Of a DNA stretch of 64,000 nt, positions 1 through 9,997 are shown piece by piece (the stretch's first letter is position 1; every line of letters starts with the position of its first letter). The notes under the pieces were generated by a model that saw only the letters and a list, made by a program, of their open reading frames with translations, was not told the origin of the DNA and ran no database searches. The stretch is from positions 62,001 through 126,000 of the forward strand of contig DATLDQ010000048.1 of the NCBI GenBank assembly GCA_035525785.1. The letters are read 5' to 3'. Source of the stretch: CADEED01 sp035525785. Lineage in GTDB: Bacteria > Pseudomonadota > Gammaproteobacteria > Steroidobacterales > Steroidobacteraceae. The translations under genes were made by a program, and so were the position numbers.

Positions 1-1020
1 GCACTGGCCCAGGACTGGGTTCCGTTGCAGGACGGCAAGAGTCTCGCAGGCTGGAAGGCGAGCAAGCGCGCCGAATCATGGGCAGTGGAAGACGGGGTGT
101 TCGTCACTCACGGCGGGCCGTCCCATCTCTTCTATATCGGCAAGGTCGGCCCTCGTAATCATCCCGGCGACTTCCGGAATTTCGAATTCTCCGCCGAGGT
201 GATGACCTCGCCGGGTGCGAACAGCGGCATTTACGTCCATACGAAGCTGGCGAACGAAGACTGGCCCGCCGCGGGCTACGAGTTGCAGGTCATCAATTCG
301 AACCCTCCCGCGGAGAAGATGAACGGCTACATCGAACACAAGATGACCGGCAGCGTCTACGCGGTACGCAATACCTGGATCGCGCCGGCAAAGGACAACG
401 AGTGGTTCAACTACCGCATCCGCGTCGTCGGCAAGACCATCCAGACCTTCATCAACGACCAGCTGGTCTGCGAATACGCCGAACCCGCCTCGGCCTACAG
501 GCCGGCTGACAAGGCGGCGCGTCTGCTCGGTTCGGGCACCTTCGCATTGCAGGCCCACGACCCGAGCAGCGTGGTGAAGTACCGCAACATGAAGGTGAAG
601 ATACTGCCCAACGACGCCCCGCCGCCGGCGGGCCTCGTGCCGGTCGCCGATGCTGCGCTCGACAAACTAGTGACCCAGGCGTCGAACGACAACATCCCGC
701 TCATCGACGTCGGCCTCGCCCCACCCCAGGGTGATGCGTCCGCATTCTGGAGCCAGGTGCGCCGCCTCGGCATGACGCCGGGCAGCAGCTTCAGCACCAG
801 CGACTATCTACGCATACCCGGCAGCGTGCTGGTCGTGGTCGACAAGGAAAAGGCGCCGGACGTGGCGCTGCTCGTGGCGGCGAAGGCCGCGGGCGTGAAG
901 ATCGCCTTCAGCTCCGGCGGCGCGAACAGCGTCGACGAGGGCCGGCTCGCCGCGCGGCTCGCCGCGATCAAGGAAGCGAAGCTCGACTGGAAGGATTTCT
1001 GGGTGCCCGGCAAGCCCTAG
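1..1020 (+). CDS. Exported DUF1080 (3-keto-disaccharide hydrolase-like) protein, 5' end missing
   Basis: The frame is open from base 1, so the gene starts before the window. The first visible residues (ALAQDWVPLQDGKSLAGWK) look like the end of a signal peptide followed by the mature start typical of DUF1080 proteins, so export is likely. The DUF1080 concanavalin-like domain fills about the first 200 visible residues; many relatives act on or bind sugars, but the substrate cannot be read here. The last 120 or so residues (LVPVADAALDKL to the end) are not DUF1080. They include a stretch around GVKIAFSSGGAN that resembles the C-terminal part of PHP/amidohydrolase-type proteins, without an obvious metal site. 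The TTG at base 25 is only an internal codon. The next gene faces it, 9 bp beyond the stop codon. Confidence 0.75.
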   Translation, partial: ALAQDWVPLQDGKSLAGWKASKRAESWAVEDGVFVTHGGPSHLFYIGKVGPRNHPGDFRNFEFSAEVMTSPGANSGIYVHTKLANEDWPAAGYELQVINSNPPAEKMNGYIEHKMTGSVYAVRNTWIAPAKDNEWFNYRIRVVGKTIQTFINDQLVCEYAEPASAYRPADKAARLLGSGTFALQAHDPSSVVKYRNMKVKILPNDAPPPAGLVPVADAALDKLVTQASNDNIPLIDVGLAPPQGDASAFWSQVRRLGMTPGSSFSTSDYLRIPGSVLVVVDKEKAPDVALLVAAKAAGVKIAFSSGGANSVDEGRLAARLAAIKEAKLDWKDFWVPGKP

Positions 1021-1029
1021 CGGGATAGA

Positions 1030-3678
1030 TCACGAAACCCGGACGATCTCCAGGCTCGGGCCCGTGGCCATGGGAGCCGCGCCGCGCATCGTGCGCAGCA
1101 GCTCGTTGGTCTCGTGCGCCGGCATGGGCTTGCTGAAGAAATAGCCCTGGCCGGTTGAGCAGCCGAGCGCGAGCAGCTGCGAAGCGTGTTCGCGGGTCTC
1201 GATGCCTTCCGCCACCGTGCCGAGATGCAGGCTCTGCGCCATGCTGATGATCGCGCGCACGATGGCCGCGTCGTTGCGGTCGACGTTCATGTCGCGCACG
1301 AAGGTGCGGTCGATCTTCAAGGCGTCGATCGGCAGGTTGCGCAGATAGGCGAGGCTCGAGTAGCCGGTGCCGAAATCGTCCACCGACACGCGCACGCCCA
1401 GGTCGCGCAGCGCATGCAGCTTGGTCACGTGCTGTTCCGAATCCTGCATGGCCACGGACTCGGTGAGCTCGACTTCGAGCTGGTGCGGCGCGATGTCGAA
1501 TTCGTGCGCGATCGCCACGATGCGCTCGGGCAGGTTGGAGCGCTTGAGCTGCTTGGCCGATACATTGACCGCGACGGGCACGGGCTTCAGACCGGCGCGT
1601 GTCCAGGCGGCGATCTGGCGCGCCACGTTGCGGATGACGCATTCGCCCAGCTCGACGATGAGATCCGAAGCTTCGGCCACCTCGATGAAAGCCAGCGGCG
1701 GCACCGCGCCGTGACGCGGATCGTTCCAGCGCGCCAATGCTTCGAACGACACCAGCCGCCCACTGCGGATGTCGACGATGGGCTGCAGGTGAATCTCGAT
1801 GGCGTCGCGGTTCACGGCGCTGCGCAGGTCCTGCTCGAGCGCGAGCCGCGTGTGCACGCGCTTGTTCATGGCGGCGTCGAACATCTGTACGTTGTCGCGT
1901 CCGCGCGCCTTGGCCTCGTACAGCGCGATGTCGGCCGAGCGCAGCAGCTCGCTCATGGTCGTGGCGTCGCGCGGATACACGGACATGCCGATGCTCGTGG
2001 TCGCGGAATAGGTGGCCTCGCCGAGGCGCACCGGCTTCTTGAGCGCCGCGGCCACGCGCTCCGCGATGGCGGCGCTGTCGGGCTCGAGGCCGTAGTGGCG
2101 CGTGACCACGAGGAACTCGTCGCCGCCCATGCGTACCACGAGGTCGGGGCTGGCGATCGAATCGCGCAGGCGGCGCGCGACCGAGCGTAGATAGTCGTCG
2201 CCGATCGAATGTCCGCGCGAATCGTTGATGTTCTTGAAGTTGTCGCAGTCGATGTAGAGGATCGACAGCGAATCGCCGCGGCGTGCGGCTTCGTCGATGA
2301 GACGCGGCAGTTCCTCGTTGAGGAAAGCGCGATTCGGCAGACCGGTCAGCGCATCGTGCGTCGCCAGGTGCTGCAGCGACAGCTGGTGTTCCTGCGCGCG
2401 CCGCTCAGCCTCGCGGCGGTGCGAAATGTCCTGCAGCAGCATCGCGTGCACGCGGCCCGTGGCGGGGTCGAGATCGACGATGGAGAACTCGACGTCACGA
2501 CGCTCATCGTCGCCACGCACCAGCTGCGCGGGACGATTCTGCACGGGCTCGTCATGGGTGCGGGGCACGAGCGAGACCGGTGTGTCGAAGACCGTGGCGA
2601 CATCGCGGCGGCGCAGCTCCTCCAGCGAGGCGCCGACCAGCCGTTGGGCCTGTGGATTGGCGTCGAGCACGCGGCGGCTCGTGGGGTCGAACAGAATGAT
2701 GCCGGAGGCGGCCCGATCGAAGATCGCGCGGTAGCGCGTCTCGGAGATCGCAGCGGCTTCCGAGGTGCGACGCAGGCGGCCGCTGTACGCGTGCCAGGCG
2801 GCAACGACGATGGCGATCAGAAGCGCGACCCACCCGACCAGGTAACGCACGCCTTGCTGGCCGCTTTGCATGACGGTGCGCGGCTGCGTGGTGGTCAACA
2901 ACGCGATGGGCCGGTTCGCGATGGTGTCGAGGCGCAACTGGCCTTCGATCGCGGTCTCGGAGCGGCGCACGACGCGGCGACCATCCGGCGCGACCAGGAT
3001 CTCCGCCTTCTCCGCACCCAGCGACTTGTCATCGATGCCGAGGAAGCGCACGTCGAGCTGCGCGTCGGCGCCAATGCTCGCGATTTCCGGCGCGGCGATG
3101 CGGCGGGCGAGCACGAGCACGCCTGCAGCAGGGCCGCTGCGGTCCGTATGAAGAATGGTATGCGCGGCGATCACGTGCGGGACGCCGTTGATGAGCACCA
3201 GGCGTAGGGTGCCTTCCTGGTCGAGTACCGAGCGCACGATGGGCGTCAGCCGATTGATCTCGGCCACCACGGGAGCGCTGGCCGGATGGTTGTAGCGCGC
3301 ATCGTCGGTGTCGTTCTCGAACGAGGAGAGCAGTTTCTCCTGCGGGTCGAGCACCCACACGACGTCAACGTTCATCTCGTCGAGGCCGGCTTCCGAGAAG
3401 TTTTCGTACTCGAAGGTCGCGTCGAGCGACTTCGTGTACTTGTACATGTCATCCCAGCGCGCGTAGTCGCGCGACGTCTGCTCGATCTCGGTGTTTTTCG
3501 CGATGAGCGCCTTGCGCATCACCTCGATGTTCCGCGAGATGTCGTTCTGTTCGATGTTCTCGAACTTGCTGAGAATGAGGTAGCGGGATGCGGCCCAGGT
3601 GCCGAAAACGATCAGCGCGGCGGCTAGATAGACCGCCACCGCTTCGCGCCCAGACGCTCTTGTGTGTTGAGCCGCCAT
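1030..3678 (-). CDS. Membrane CHASE4-PAS-GGDEF-EAL cyclic-di-GMP signalling protein
   Basis: This 882-residue protein combines a diguanylate cyclase and a cyclic-di-GMP phosphodiesterase domain. A membrane helix lies at residues 13-35, a periplasmic CHASE4-like sensor at about 45-200 (RDYARWDDMYKY is typical), and a second helix at about 278-297. A PAS domain follows (311-420), then GGDEF (437-600) and EAL (620-865). The GGDEF signature is intact at 518-522. The Arg of the upstream RxxD inhibitory site is replaced (ASPD at 509-512), so product inhibition through that site is doubtful. The EAL domain keeps EAL (646-648), the DDFGTGYSS loop, LKID and EGIET, so it looks active. It is transcribed alone. 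Which activity dominates cannot be read from the sequence. Confidence 0.93.
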   Translation of the reverse strand: MAAQHTRASGREAVAVYLAAALIVFGTWAASRYLILSKFENIEQNDISRNIEVMRKALIAKNTEIEQTSRDYARWDDMYKYTKSLDATFEYENFSEAGLDEMNVDVVWVLDPQEKLLSSFENDTDDARYNHPASAPVVAEINRLTPIVRSVLDQEGTLRLVLINGVPHVIAAHTILHTDRSGPAAGVLVLARRIAAPEIASIGADAQLDVRFLGIDDKSLGAEKAEILVAPDGRRVVRRSETAIEGQLRLDTIANRPIALLTTTQPRTVMQSGQQGVRYLVGWVALLIAIVVAAWHAYSGRLRRTSEAAAISETRYRAIFDRAASGIILFDPTSRRVLDANPQAQRLVGASLEELRRRDVATVFDTPVSLVPRTHDEPVQNRPAQLVRGDDERRDVEFSIVDLDPATGRVHAMLLQDISHRREAERRAQEHQLSLQHLATHDALTGLPNRAFLNEELPRLIDEAARRGDSLSILYIDCDNFKNINDSRGHSIGDDYLRSVARRLRDSIASPDLVVRMGGDEFLVVTRHYGLEPDSAAIAERVAAALKKPVRLGEATYSATTSIGMSVYPRDATTMSELLRSADIALYEAKARGRDNVQMFDAAMNKRVHTRLALEQDLRSAVNRDAIEIHLQPIVDIRSGRLVSFEALARWNDPRHGAVPPLAFIEVAEASDLIVELGECVIRNVARQIAAWTRAGLKPVPVAVNVSAKQLKRSNLPERIVAIAHEFDIAPHQLEVELTESVAMQDSEQHVTKLHALRDLGVRVSVDDFGTGYSSLAYLRNLPIDALKIDRTFVRDMNVDRNDAAIVRAIISMAQSLHLGTVAEGIETREHASQLLALGCSTGQGYFFSKPMPAHETNELLRTMRGAAPMATGPSLEIVRVS

Positions 3679-3790
3679 GTGTGACTGATATACGACTTAT
3701 TCCAGCAAGTTGCCACTGGAACTCGGCATTAACTCCCGTCGGGGCGATCCTCGCCCCTGTGAGAGTAGATCGGCCAGCAATGGTGTCGCT

Positions 3791-4090
3791 TTATGCGTCC
3801 GGGATCACAATTCCGGGGCGGTCATTTCGGCGTTTGTAGTAGAGGGCCGTATGGCCGATCCGATGCACCAGGATGCTTTCGGTGGAAGTGGCTAGTTCGG
3901 CCAGGCCGGCGTCGCGCTGGTCGCGCTCCGCGCCACGGAACTTCACCTTGATGAGCTCGTGATCGTGCAGTGCTCGCGTCGCTTCGGCGATCACACCGGG
4001 GGTCAGGCCATTCGAGCCGATCAGGAGCACGGGATTCAACGCGTGCCCCAGGCCGCGTAGATACTTGCGTTGGCGTTCGGACAGTTCCAT
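3791..4090 (-). CDS. yhbY: YhbY family CRM-domain RNA-binding protein
   Basis: This 99-residue protein consists of a single CRM domain, the KH-like RNA-binding fold of YhbY, which associates with pre-50S ribosomal particles. It begins MELSERQRKYLRGLGH and contains the GxxG-type loop in LIGSNGLTPG, followed by the HELIKVKF strand and the GHTALYYKR motif near the C-terminus. Length matches the family (about 97 residues in E. coli). It diverges from ftsH, as in E. coli, except that rlmE, which lies between the two there, is 22 kb away here. A -10 hexamer ends six bases before the ATG and there is no Shine-Dalgarno, so the mRNA may be leaderless. Confidence 0.93.
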   Translation of the reverse strand: MELSERQRKYLRGLGHALNPVLLIGSNGLTPGVIAEATRALHDHELIKVKFRGAERDQRDAGLAELATSTESILVHRIGHTALYYKRRNDRPGIVIPDA

Positions 4091-4096
4091 GTCGGC

Positions 4097-4102
4097 ATTC
4101 TA
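4097..4102 (-). promoter_or_regulatory. Candidate -10 box of yhbY (leaderless geometry)
   Basis: Read on the minus strand the sequence is TAGAAT, six bases (GCCGAC), then ATG. A start site 6-8 bases after a -10 box would fall on the start codon itself. No clear -35 box is visible at 16-18 bp. Confidence 0.45.
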
Positions 4103-4223
4103 TGGTTTCGTCCCCCGCCCGACATGGAGTTGTCCGACAGCGCGCACAAAACCCCGCGCCGGACGCAAGGATGGTGGAAACCCTGTATCTCGCGGAATTG
4201 GCACTGGATTTCTGCTGCTGAAC

Positions 4224-4250
4224 CTTGAAACCAATTGGTCCGGGCCTCAT
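4224..4250 (+). promoter_or_regulatory. Sigma-32 (heat shock) promoter of ftsH
   Basis: CTTGAAA (4224-4230) matches the sigma-32 -35 consensus exactly. It is followed after 14 bp by CCTCAT (4245-4250), close to the CCCCAT core of the sigma-32 -10 element. Predicted initiation near 4258 gives ftsH a leader of about 130 nt. The site is the right distance upstream of the one protease gene expected to be in this regulon. The remainder of the 298 bp between yhbY and ftsH shows no other feature I can support. Confidence 0.65.
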
Positions 4251-4388
4251 CAAATCGCACAACCTCTTCGCCAATCTCCGTACACGCGAGCCCTCAGTTC
4301 TGAGCTTTACCTGCTGGCGAGTGGTTTTCGGATGGTGTAGCGTGCTGTCAATCCTGTCTCGAGTCGGTCGCCTCCCGAGGGTAAACCT

Positions 4389-6308
<1,920 letters not shown>

Positions 6309-6334
6309 CAGTCCGCCAGACGATGTTGATGGGC

Positions 6335-6370
6335 AAGGCCGCTCGCGAACGCGCAGCGGCCTTTCCTTTT
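6335..6370 (+). terminator. Rho-independent terminator of ftsH
   Basis: AAGGCCGCT (6335-6343) and AGCGGCCTT (6355-6363) form a nine-pair stem with an 11-base loop, followed by a pyrimidine/T run (CCTTTT). It separates ftsH from folP, so folP may need readthrough or its own promoter. Confidence 0.85.
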
Positions 6371-6390
6371 GCACGAACAAGAATGCCAAC

Positions 6391-7251
6391 ATGATCCCAG
6401 CCGCGCCTCTCTGGCAGTGCGTCGATCGCGCGCTCGACCTGCGCGCGCCCGTCGTGATGGGCGTCCTCAACGTGACGCCTGATTCATTCTCCGACGGTGG
6501 TCGATTCGGCAATCGCGATACGGCGCTGGCACAGGCACGGCGCATGATCGAGGAGGGGGCGCGCATCATCGACGTGGGCGGCGAATCCACTCGGCCGGGC
6601 GCCCTGGCTGCGAGCCTCGAGGAAGAACTGGCGCGCGTAATACCGGTCATCGAAGCGGTACGCCGCGAGTCATCGGTTTTCATTTCAGTCGACACCAGCA
6701 AGCCCGAGGTCATGCGCGCCGCGGTCGCCGCTGGCGCGGACATCATCAACGACGTGCGCGCGCTGCAGGAGCCGGGCGCGATCGAAGCCGCGGCCGCGAC
6801 GCGCGCGGGTGTCTGCCTCATGCACATGAAGGGCGAGCCGCGCACCATGCAGGACGACCCAAGCTACTCCGACGTGCTCGCCGAAGTGCGCGACTTCCTC
6901 ATCTCGCGAATCCGCGCCGCGCATGAGGCGGGCATCGATCGCGAGCGCATCACCATCGACCCGGGTTTCGGTTTCGGCAAGCGTGCGCGGCACAACCTCG
7001 CGCTGCTCAAACGTCTCGCGGAGCTCGCGCCGCTGCACGCGCCGGTGCTCGTGGGTCTGTCGCGAAAATCGATGCTCGCAACGATCACGGGGCGGCCGGT
7101 CGCGGAAAGGGTCGCGGGCAGTGTCGCGCTGGCCGCCATTGCGGTTCTCAACGGAGCGCGTATCGTGCGCGCCCACGACGTGGCGCCCACCGTCGACGCG
7201 GTGCGTGTGGCGGCGGCAATTGAACAGGGAGATGCATTCGATGGGACGTAA
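6391..7251 (+). CDS. folP: Dihydropteroate synthase
   Basis: This enzyme condenses 6-hydroxymethyl-dihydropterin diphosphate with p-aminobenzoate in folate synthesis and is the sulfonamide target. The protein is 286 residues from the ATG at 6391. The frame is open further upstream, but that part overlaps the ftsH terminator. Family motifs appear in order: MGVLNVTPDSFSDGG near residue 17, GGESTRPG near 65, SVDTSKPEV, INDVRALQ, the HMKG loop, DPGFGFGK, and VGLSRKSM followed by the terminal RAHD. All expected substrate-binding residues seem present. Its last 11 bases overlap the start of glmM, the same folP-glmM coupling as in E. coli. Confidence 0.96.
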   Translation: MIPAAPLWQCVDRALDLRAPVVMGVLNVTPDSFSDGGRFGNRDTALAQARRMIEEGARIIDVGGESTRPGALAASLEEELARVIPVIEAVRRESSVFISVDTSKPEVMRAAVAAGADIINDVRALQEPGAIEAAAATRAGVCLMHMKGEPRTMQDDPSYSDVLAEVRDFLISRIRAAHEAGIDRERITIDPGFGFGKRARHNLALLKRLAELAPLHAPVLVGLSRKSMLATITGRPVAERVAGSVALAAIAVLNGARIVRAHDVAPTVDAVRVAAAIEQGDAFDGT

Positions 7252-8575
7252 GTATTTCGGCACCGATGGCGTTCGCGGCAAGGTCGGCGAGAACCCGCTG
7301 ACCGTGGACTTCGCGCTGCGCCTCGCCAGTGCGGCGGCGAGAGTGCTCGCGCCGAACGGCGGTACGGTGCTCATCGGCAAGGACACGCGTCTCTCGGGTT
7401 ACATGTTCGAAGCGGCCCTCGAAGCGGGTTTCGTCGCCGCTGGCGTCAACGTTCAACTGATCGGCCCTTTGCCCACGCCCGGCATCGCCTATCTGACGCG
7501 TCGGTTCGAATGCAGTTTCGGCGTGGTCATCAGCGCCTCGCACAATGCCTACGATGACAACGGCATCAAGTTCTTCGATTCGGAGGGCGGCAAGCTGTCC
7601 GATGAAGTCGAACTCGCCATCGAAGCCGAGCTCGACCGCGGCCCCATCACGCGCGCCTCCAAGGATCTCGGCCGCGCGTCGCGCGTCGACAAGTCGCGCC
7701 GCTTCTACCAGGAGTTCTGCGCGGAATCGCTGCCCAAGGGAATGACCCTCGAGGGAATGAAGCTCGTGGTCGACTGCGCGAACGGCGCCGGTTACAAGGT
7801 GGTGCCACGCACGCTCGCCGACCTCGGCGCCGAAATCATTCCGCTCGGATGTTCGCCCAACGGCCGCAACATCAATGACGGTTGTGGCTCCACGGCGCCC
7901 GAGCTCCTGCAGCTCACGGTGCCTGGCGTGCGTGCCGGGGCGGGCATCGCGCTCGACGGTGACGGCGACCGGCTCGTCATGGTCGACGGGCTCGGCCGCA
8001 AAGTGGACGGTGACCAGCTCATCTACATCATCGCCAAGGCGCGCAAGCGATTGGGCACGCTCAAGGGTCCCGTCGTGGGCACCGTCATGAGCAATCTCGG
8101 TCTCGAAGTGGCGCTGCGTGAGCAGGGCATCGAGTTCAAACGAGCCGCGGTAGGCGACCGCTACGTGCTCGCGATGCTTCGGGAGCACGGCGGCGAGGTG
8201 GGCGGTGAAAGCTCGGGTCACATCCTGCTGCTCGACAAGACCACCACGGGCGACGCCCTCATGGCCGCCCTGCAGGTTCTGGCCGTCATACGCGAGACGG
8301 GGCAGAGCCTCGCCGAGCTCGTGGGCGGCATGCCCCGCTTCCCGCAGACCATGATCAACGTGAAAGTCGCGAAGCGCTTCGATCCGCAGAGCGTTCCGGA
8401 GGTGCAGGAAGCGGTGAACAAGGTCTCCCAGCGCCTGGGTGACGACGGCCGCGTCGTCTTGCGCCCGTCCGGCACCGAGCCCGTCATCCGGGTGATGGTC
8501 GAGGCCCGGGAGGAGACCGATACGGTGCGTTGCGCCGAGGAAATTGCCGCGGTCGTGCGGCGCGTTGCTTCATGA
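7241..8575 (+). CDS. glmM: Phosphoglucosamine mutase
   Basis: GlmM converts glucosamine-6-phosphate to glucosamine-1-phosphate, supplying UDP-GlcNAc for peptidoglycan and LPS. The 444-residue length equals the E. coli protein. It begins MGRKYFGTDGVRG. The phosphorylated serine is Ser100 in ISASHN. The usual Pro after the Asn is Ala here (SHNAYDDNGIKFF), a mild departure. The metal loop is DGDGDR, the sugar loop GGESSGH, and the phosphate-binding loop RPSGTEPVIRV near the end. The ATG lies inside the folP 3' end in another frame. A longer reading frame upstream of this ATG is only the shadow of folP. Confidence 0.97.
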   Translation: MGRKYFGTDGVRGKVGENPLTVDFALRLASAAARVLAPNGGTVLIGKDTRLSGYMFEAALEAGFVAAGVNVQLIGPLPTPGIAYLTRRFECSFGVVISASHNAYDDNGIKFFDSEGGKLSDEVELAIEAELDRGPITRASKDLGRASRVDKSRRFYQEFCAESLPKGMTLEGMKLVVDCANGAGYKVVPRTLADLGAEIIPLGCSPNGRNINDGCGSTAPELLQLTVPGVRAGAGIALDGDGDRLVMVDGLGRKVDGDQLIYIIAKARKRLGTLKGPVVGTVMSNLGLEVALREQGIEFKRAAVGDRYVLAMLREHGGEVGGESSGHILLLDKTTTGDALMAALQVLAVIRETGQSLAELVGGMPRFPQTMINVKVAKRFDPQSVPEVQEAVNKVSQRLGDDGRVVLRPSGTEPVIRVMVEAREETDTVRCAEEIAAVVRRVAS

Positions 8576-8587
8576 GGTAGGCGCGGC

Positions 8588-8593
8588 TATCAT
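8588..8593 (+). promoter_or_regulatory. Candidate -10 box of tpiA with GC-rich discriminator
   Basis: TATCAT just after glmM is followed by CCGCCGCCC. It matches the pattern seen in front of several other genes here (A/T-rich -10 box, then a run of C and G). No good -35 box is visible. Confidence 0.35.
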
Positions 8594-8622
8594 CCGCCGC
8601 CCTTTTGGTCCGCCGCCCTTTT
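8593..8622 (+). repeat. Tandem 14-bp direct repeat upstream of tpiA
   Basis: TCCGCCGCCCTTTT occurs at 8593-8606 and again, identically, at 8609-8622, separated by GG. It lies in the glmM-tpiA spacer. It may be a simple slippage duplication; no function is evident. Confidence 0.6.
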
Positions 8623-8679
8623 TTGGGCCCGTCCCCCTGGGCGTCGTTCCCGGTCCCTCTTCACATATAAGTCAGATAC

Positions 8680-9432
8680 ATGCGTCGGCAGATCATCGCA
8701 GGCAACTGGAAAATGCACGGCTCGCGCGCGGAGAACGCCGGGCTGGTCGAATCCATCGTGCACAAGCTGCCGGATACGAGCGGCGAGGTGTGGGTGTGTC
8801 CCCCGTTCGTTTACCTGGCCGAAGTGAGTCGGGCGCTGTCCGGGTCACGCGTGCTGCTGGGCGCGCAGGACGTGTGCGCCGAGACCCAGGGCGCGTTCAC
8901 CGGCGAAGTATCGGCTGCCATGCTGCGCGACGTGGGTTGCGCGGGTTGCATCGTCGGTCACTCGGAGCGTCGCGCACTGTTCGGCGAGTCCGACCAGCTG
9001 GTCGCGCGCAAGTTTGCGGCGGTGCTCGCCGCCGGTCTCACGCCGATTCTCTGCGTCGGCGAGTCGTTGGCAGAGCGTGAGGCGGGGCGTACGTTCGAGG
9101 TGGTCGATCGTCAGCTCGATGCGGTGCTCGAACTTTCGGGCGTGAGCGCGTTCACACGCGCCGTCATTGCATACGAGCCGGTGTGGGCCATCGGTACGGG
9201 CAAGACTGCTTCGCCGCAGCAGGCGGAAGAGGTGCATGCCCACATCCGCGCGCGCATTGCGAGTCGCGATGCTAAGATCGCCGCCCTCGTGCGCATCCAG
9301 TACGGCGGCAGCGTCAAGGGCGCCAATGCCGCGGAACTGTTCTCGCAGCCGAACGTGGATGGCGGACTCATTGGCGGCGCTTCATTGAAGGCCGAAGATT
9401 TCCTCGCGATCATCGCCGCTGCACGCGGCTGA
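8680..9432 (+). CDS. tpiA: Triosephosphate isomerase
   Basis: TpiA interconverts dihydroxyacetone phosphate and glyceraldehyde-3-phosphate in glycolysis and gluconeogenesis. The 250-residue TIM barrel has all catalytic residues: Lys11 in GNWKMHG, His94 in VGHSERR and Glu166 in AYEPVWAIGTG, plus the C-terminal YGGSVK and phosphate-binding GGASL loops. The ATG at 8680 has no strong Shine-Dalgarno but gives the canonical MRRQIIAGNWKM start. secG follows after 14 bp, so the two are likely cotranscribed, as in many proteobacteria. Confidence 0.97.
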   Translation: MRRQIIAGNWKMHGSRAENAGLVESIVHKLPDTSGEVWVCPPFVYLAEVSRALSGSRVLLGAQDVCAETQGAFTGEVSAAMLRDVGCAGCIVGHSERRALFGESDQLVARKFAAVLAAGLTPILCVGESLAEREAGRTFEVVDRQLDAVLELSGVSAFTRAVIAYEPVWAIGTGKTASPQQAEEVHAHIRARIASRDAKIAALVRIQYGGSVKGANAAELFSQPNVDGGLIGGASLKAEDFLAIIAAARG

Positions 9433-9446
9433 GCCAGGTACAGCAG

Positions 9447-9857
9447 ATGTTGCGAACAATTCTCACGATAGTGCAGGTCATTTCGGCTCTCGCGATCGTC
9501 GGCCTGGTGCTGCTGCAGAGGGGCAAGGGCGCCGATGCGGGCGCCGGTTTCGGCGCGGGCGCGTCGGGCACGGTGTTCGGTGCTCGCGGCGCGACCACCG
9601 GCCTGTCACGCATGACCGCGATTTTTGCCGCGGTGTTCATGATCAACAGCCTCGTGCTTACTTACATGTTCCAGCGCCAGCAGCAGGTGCAGACCGCGCC
9701 GCAGTCGCTGATCGAGCGTGCTCAGCAAGGCGCCGCGGCTCCTGCGCCAGTGGTACCGCCAGCGACGGCGCCTGCTGCTGCTCCGGCTCCCGCGCCAGCG
9801 GGCGCCGATACCGTACCGACTCCGGCGCAACCGGAGCAGGGTCCCGAGAAGCCCTGA
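9447..9857 (+). CDS. secG: Protein translocase subunit SecG
   Basis: SecG is the small auxiliary subunit of the SecYEG channel and assists SecA-driven export. The 136 residues contain two membrane helices (about 2-22 and 53-73) flanking the conserved cytoplasmic loop LLQRGKGADAGAGFGAGASG and the FGARGATTGLSR segment. The C-terminal 50 residues are an Ala/Pro-rich, low-complexity tail, longer than the E. coli protein (110 residues) and probably disordered. It sits between tpiA and tRNA-Leu, a common arrangement. Confidence 0.95.
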   Translation: MLRTILTIVQVISALAIVGLVLLQRGKGADAGAGFGAGASGTVFGARGATTGLSRMTAIFAAVFMINSLVLTYMFQRQQQVQTAPQSLIERAQQGAAAPAPVVPPATAPAAAPAPAPAGADTVPTPAQPEQGPEKP

Positions 9858-9869
9858 AGTTCTCGAAAC

Positions 9870-9954
9870 GCCGACGTGGTGGAATTGGTAGACACACTAG
9901 CTTGAGGGGCTAGCGGAGCGATCCGTGGGAGTTCGAGTCTCCCCGTCGGCACCA
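9870..9954 (+). tRNA. tRNA-Leu (anticodon GAG)
   Basis: The acceptor stem GCCGACG (9870-9876) pairs with CGTCGGC (9944-9950), followed by A and an encoded CCA. The anticodon arm CTAGC-TTGAGGG-GCTAG puts GAG at positions 34-36, reading CUC and CUU. The long variable arm and the GTTCGAGTC T-loop are typical of a class II leucine tRNA. It lies 12 bp after secG. Confidence 0.97.
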
Positions 9955-9970
9955 TCATTTTCTTTATCCC

Positions 9971-9979
9971 TGATACAAT
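9971..9979 (+). promoter_or_regulatory. Candidate extended -10 promoter of the nuo operon
   Basis: TGATACAAT fits an extended -10 element (TGnTACAAT) and is followed at once by the GC-rich stretch CGCGCCCG. Initiation would be near 9986, about 75 nt before nuoA. No -35 box is evident, which is tolerable for an extended -10. Confidence 0.5.
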
Positions 9980-9997
9980 CGCGCCCGAATTTTTCCG

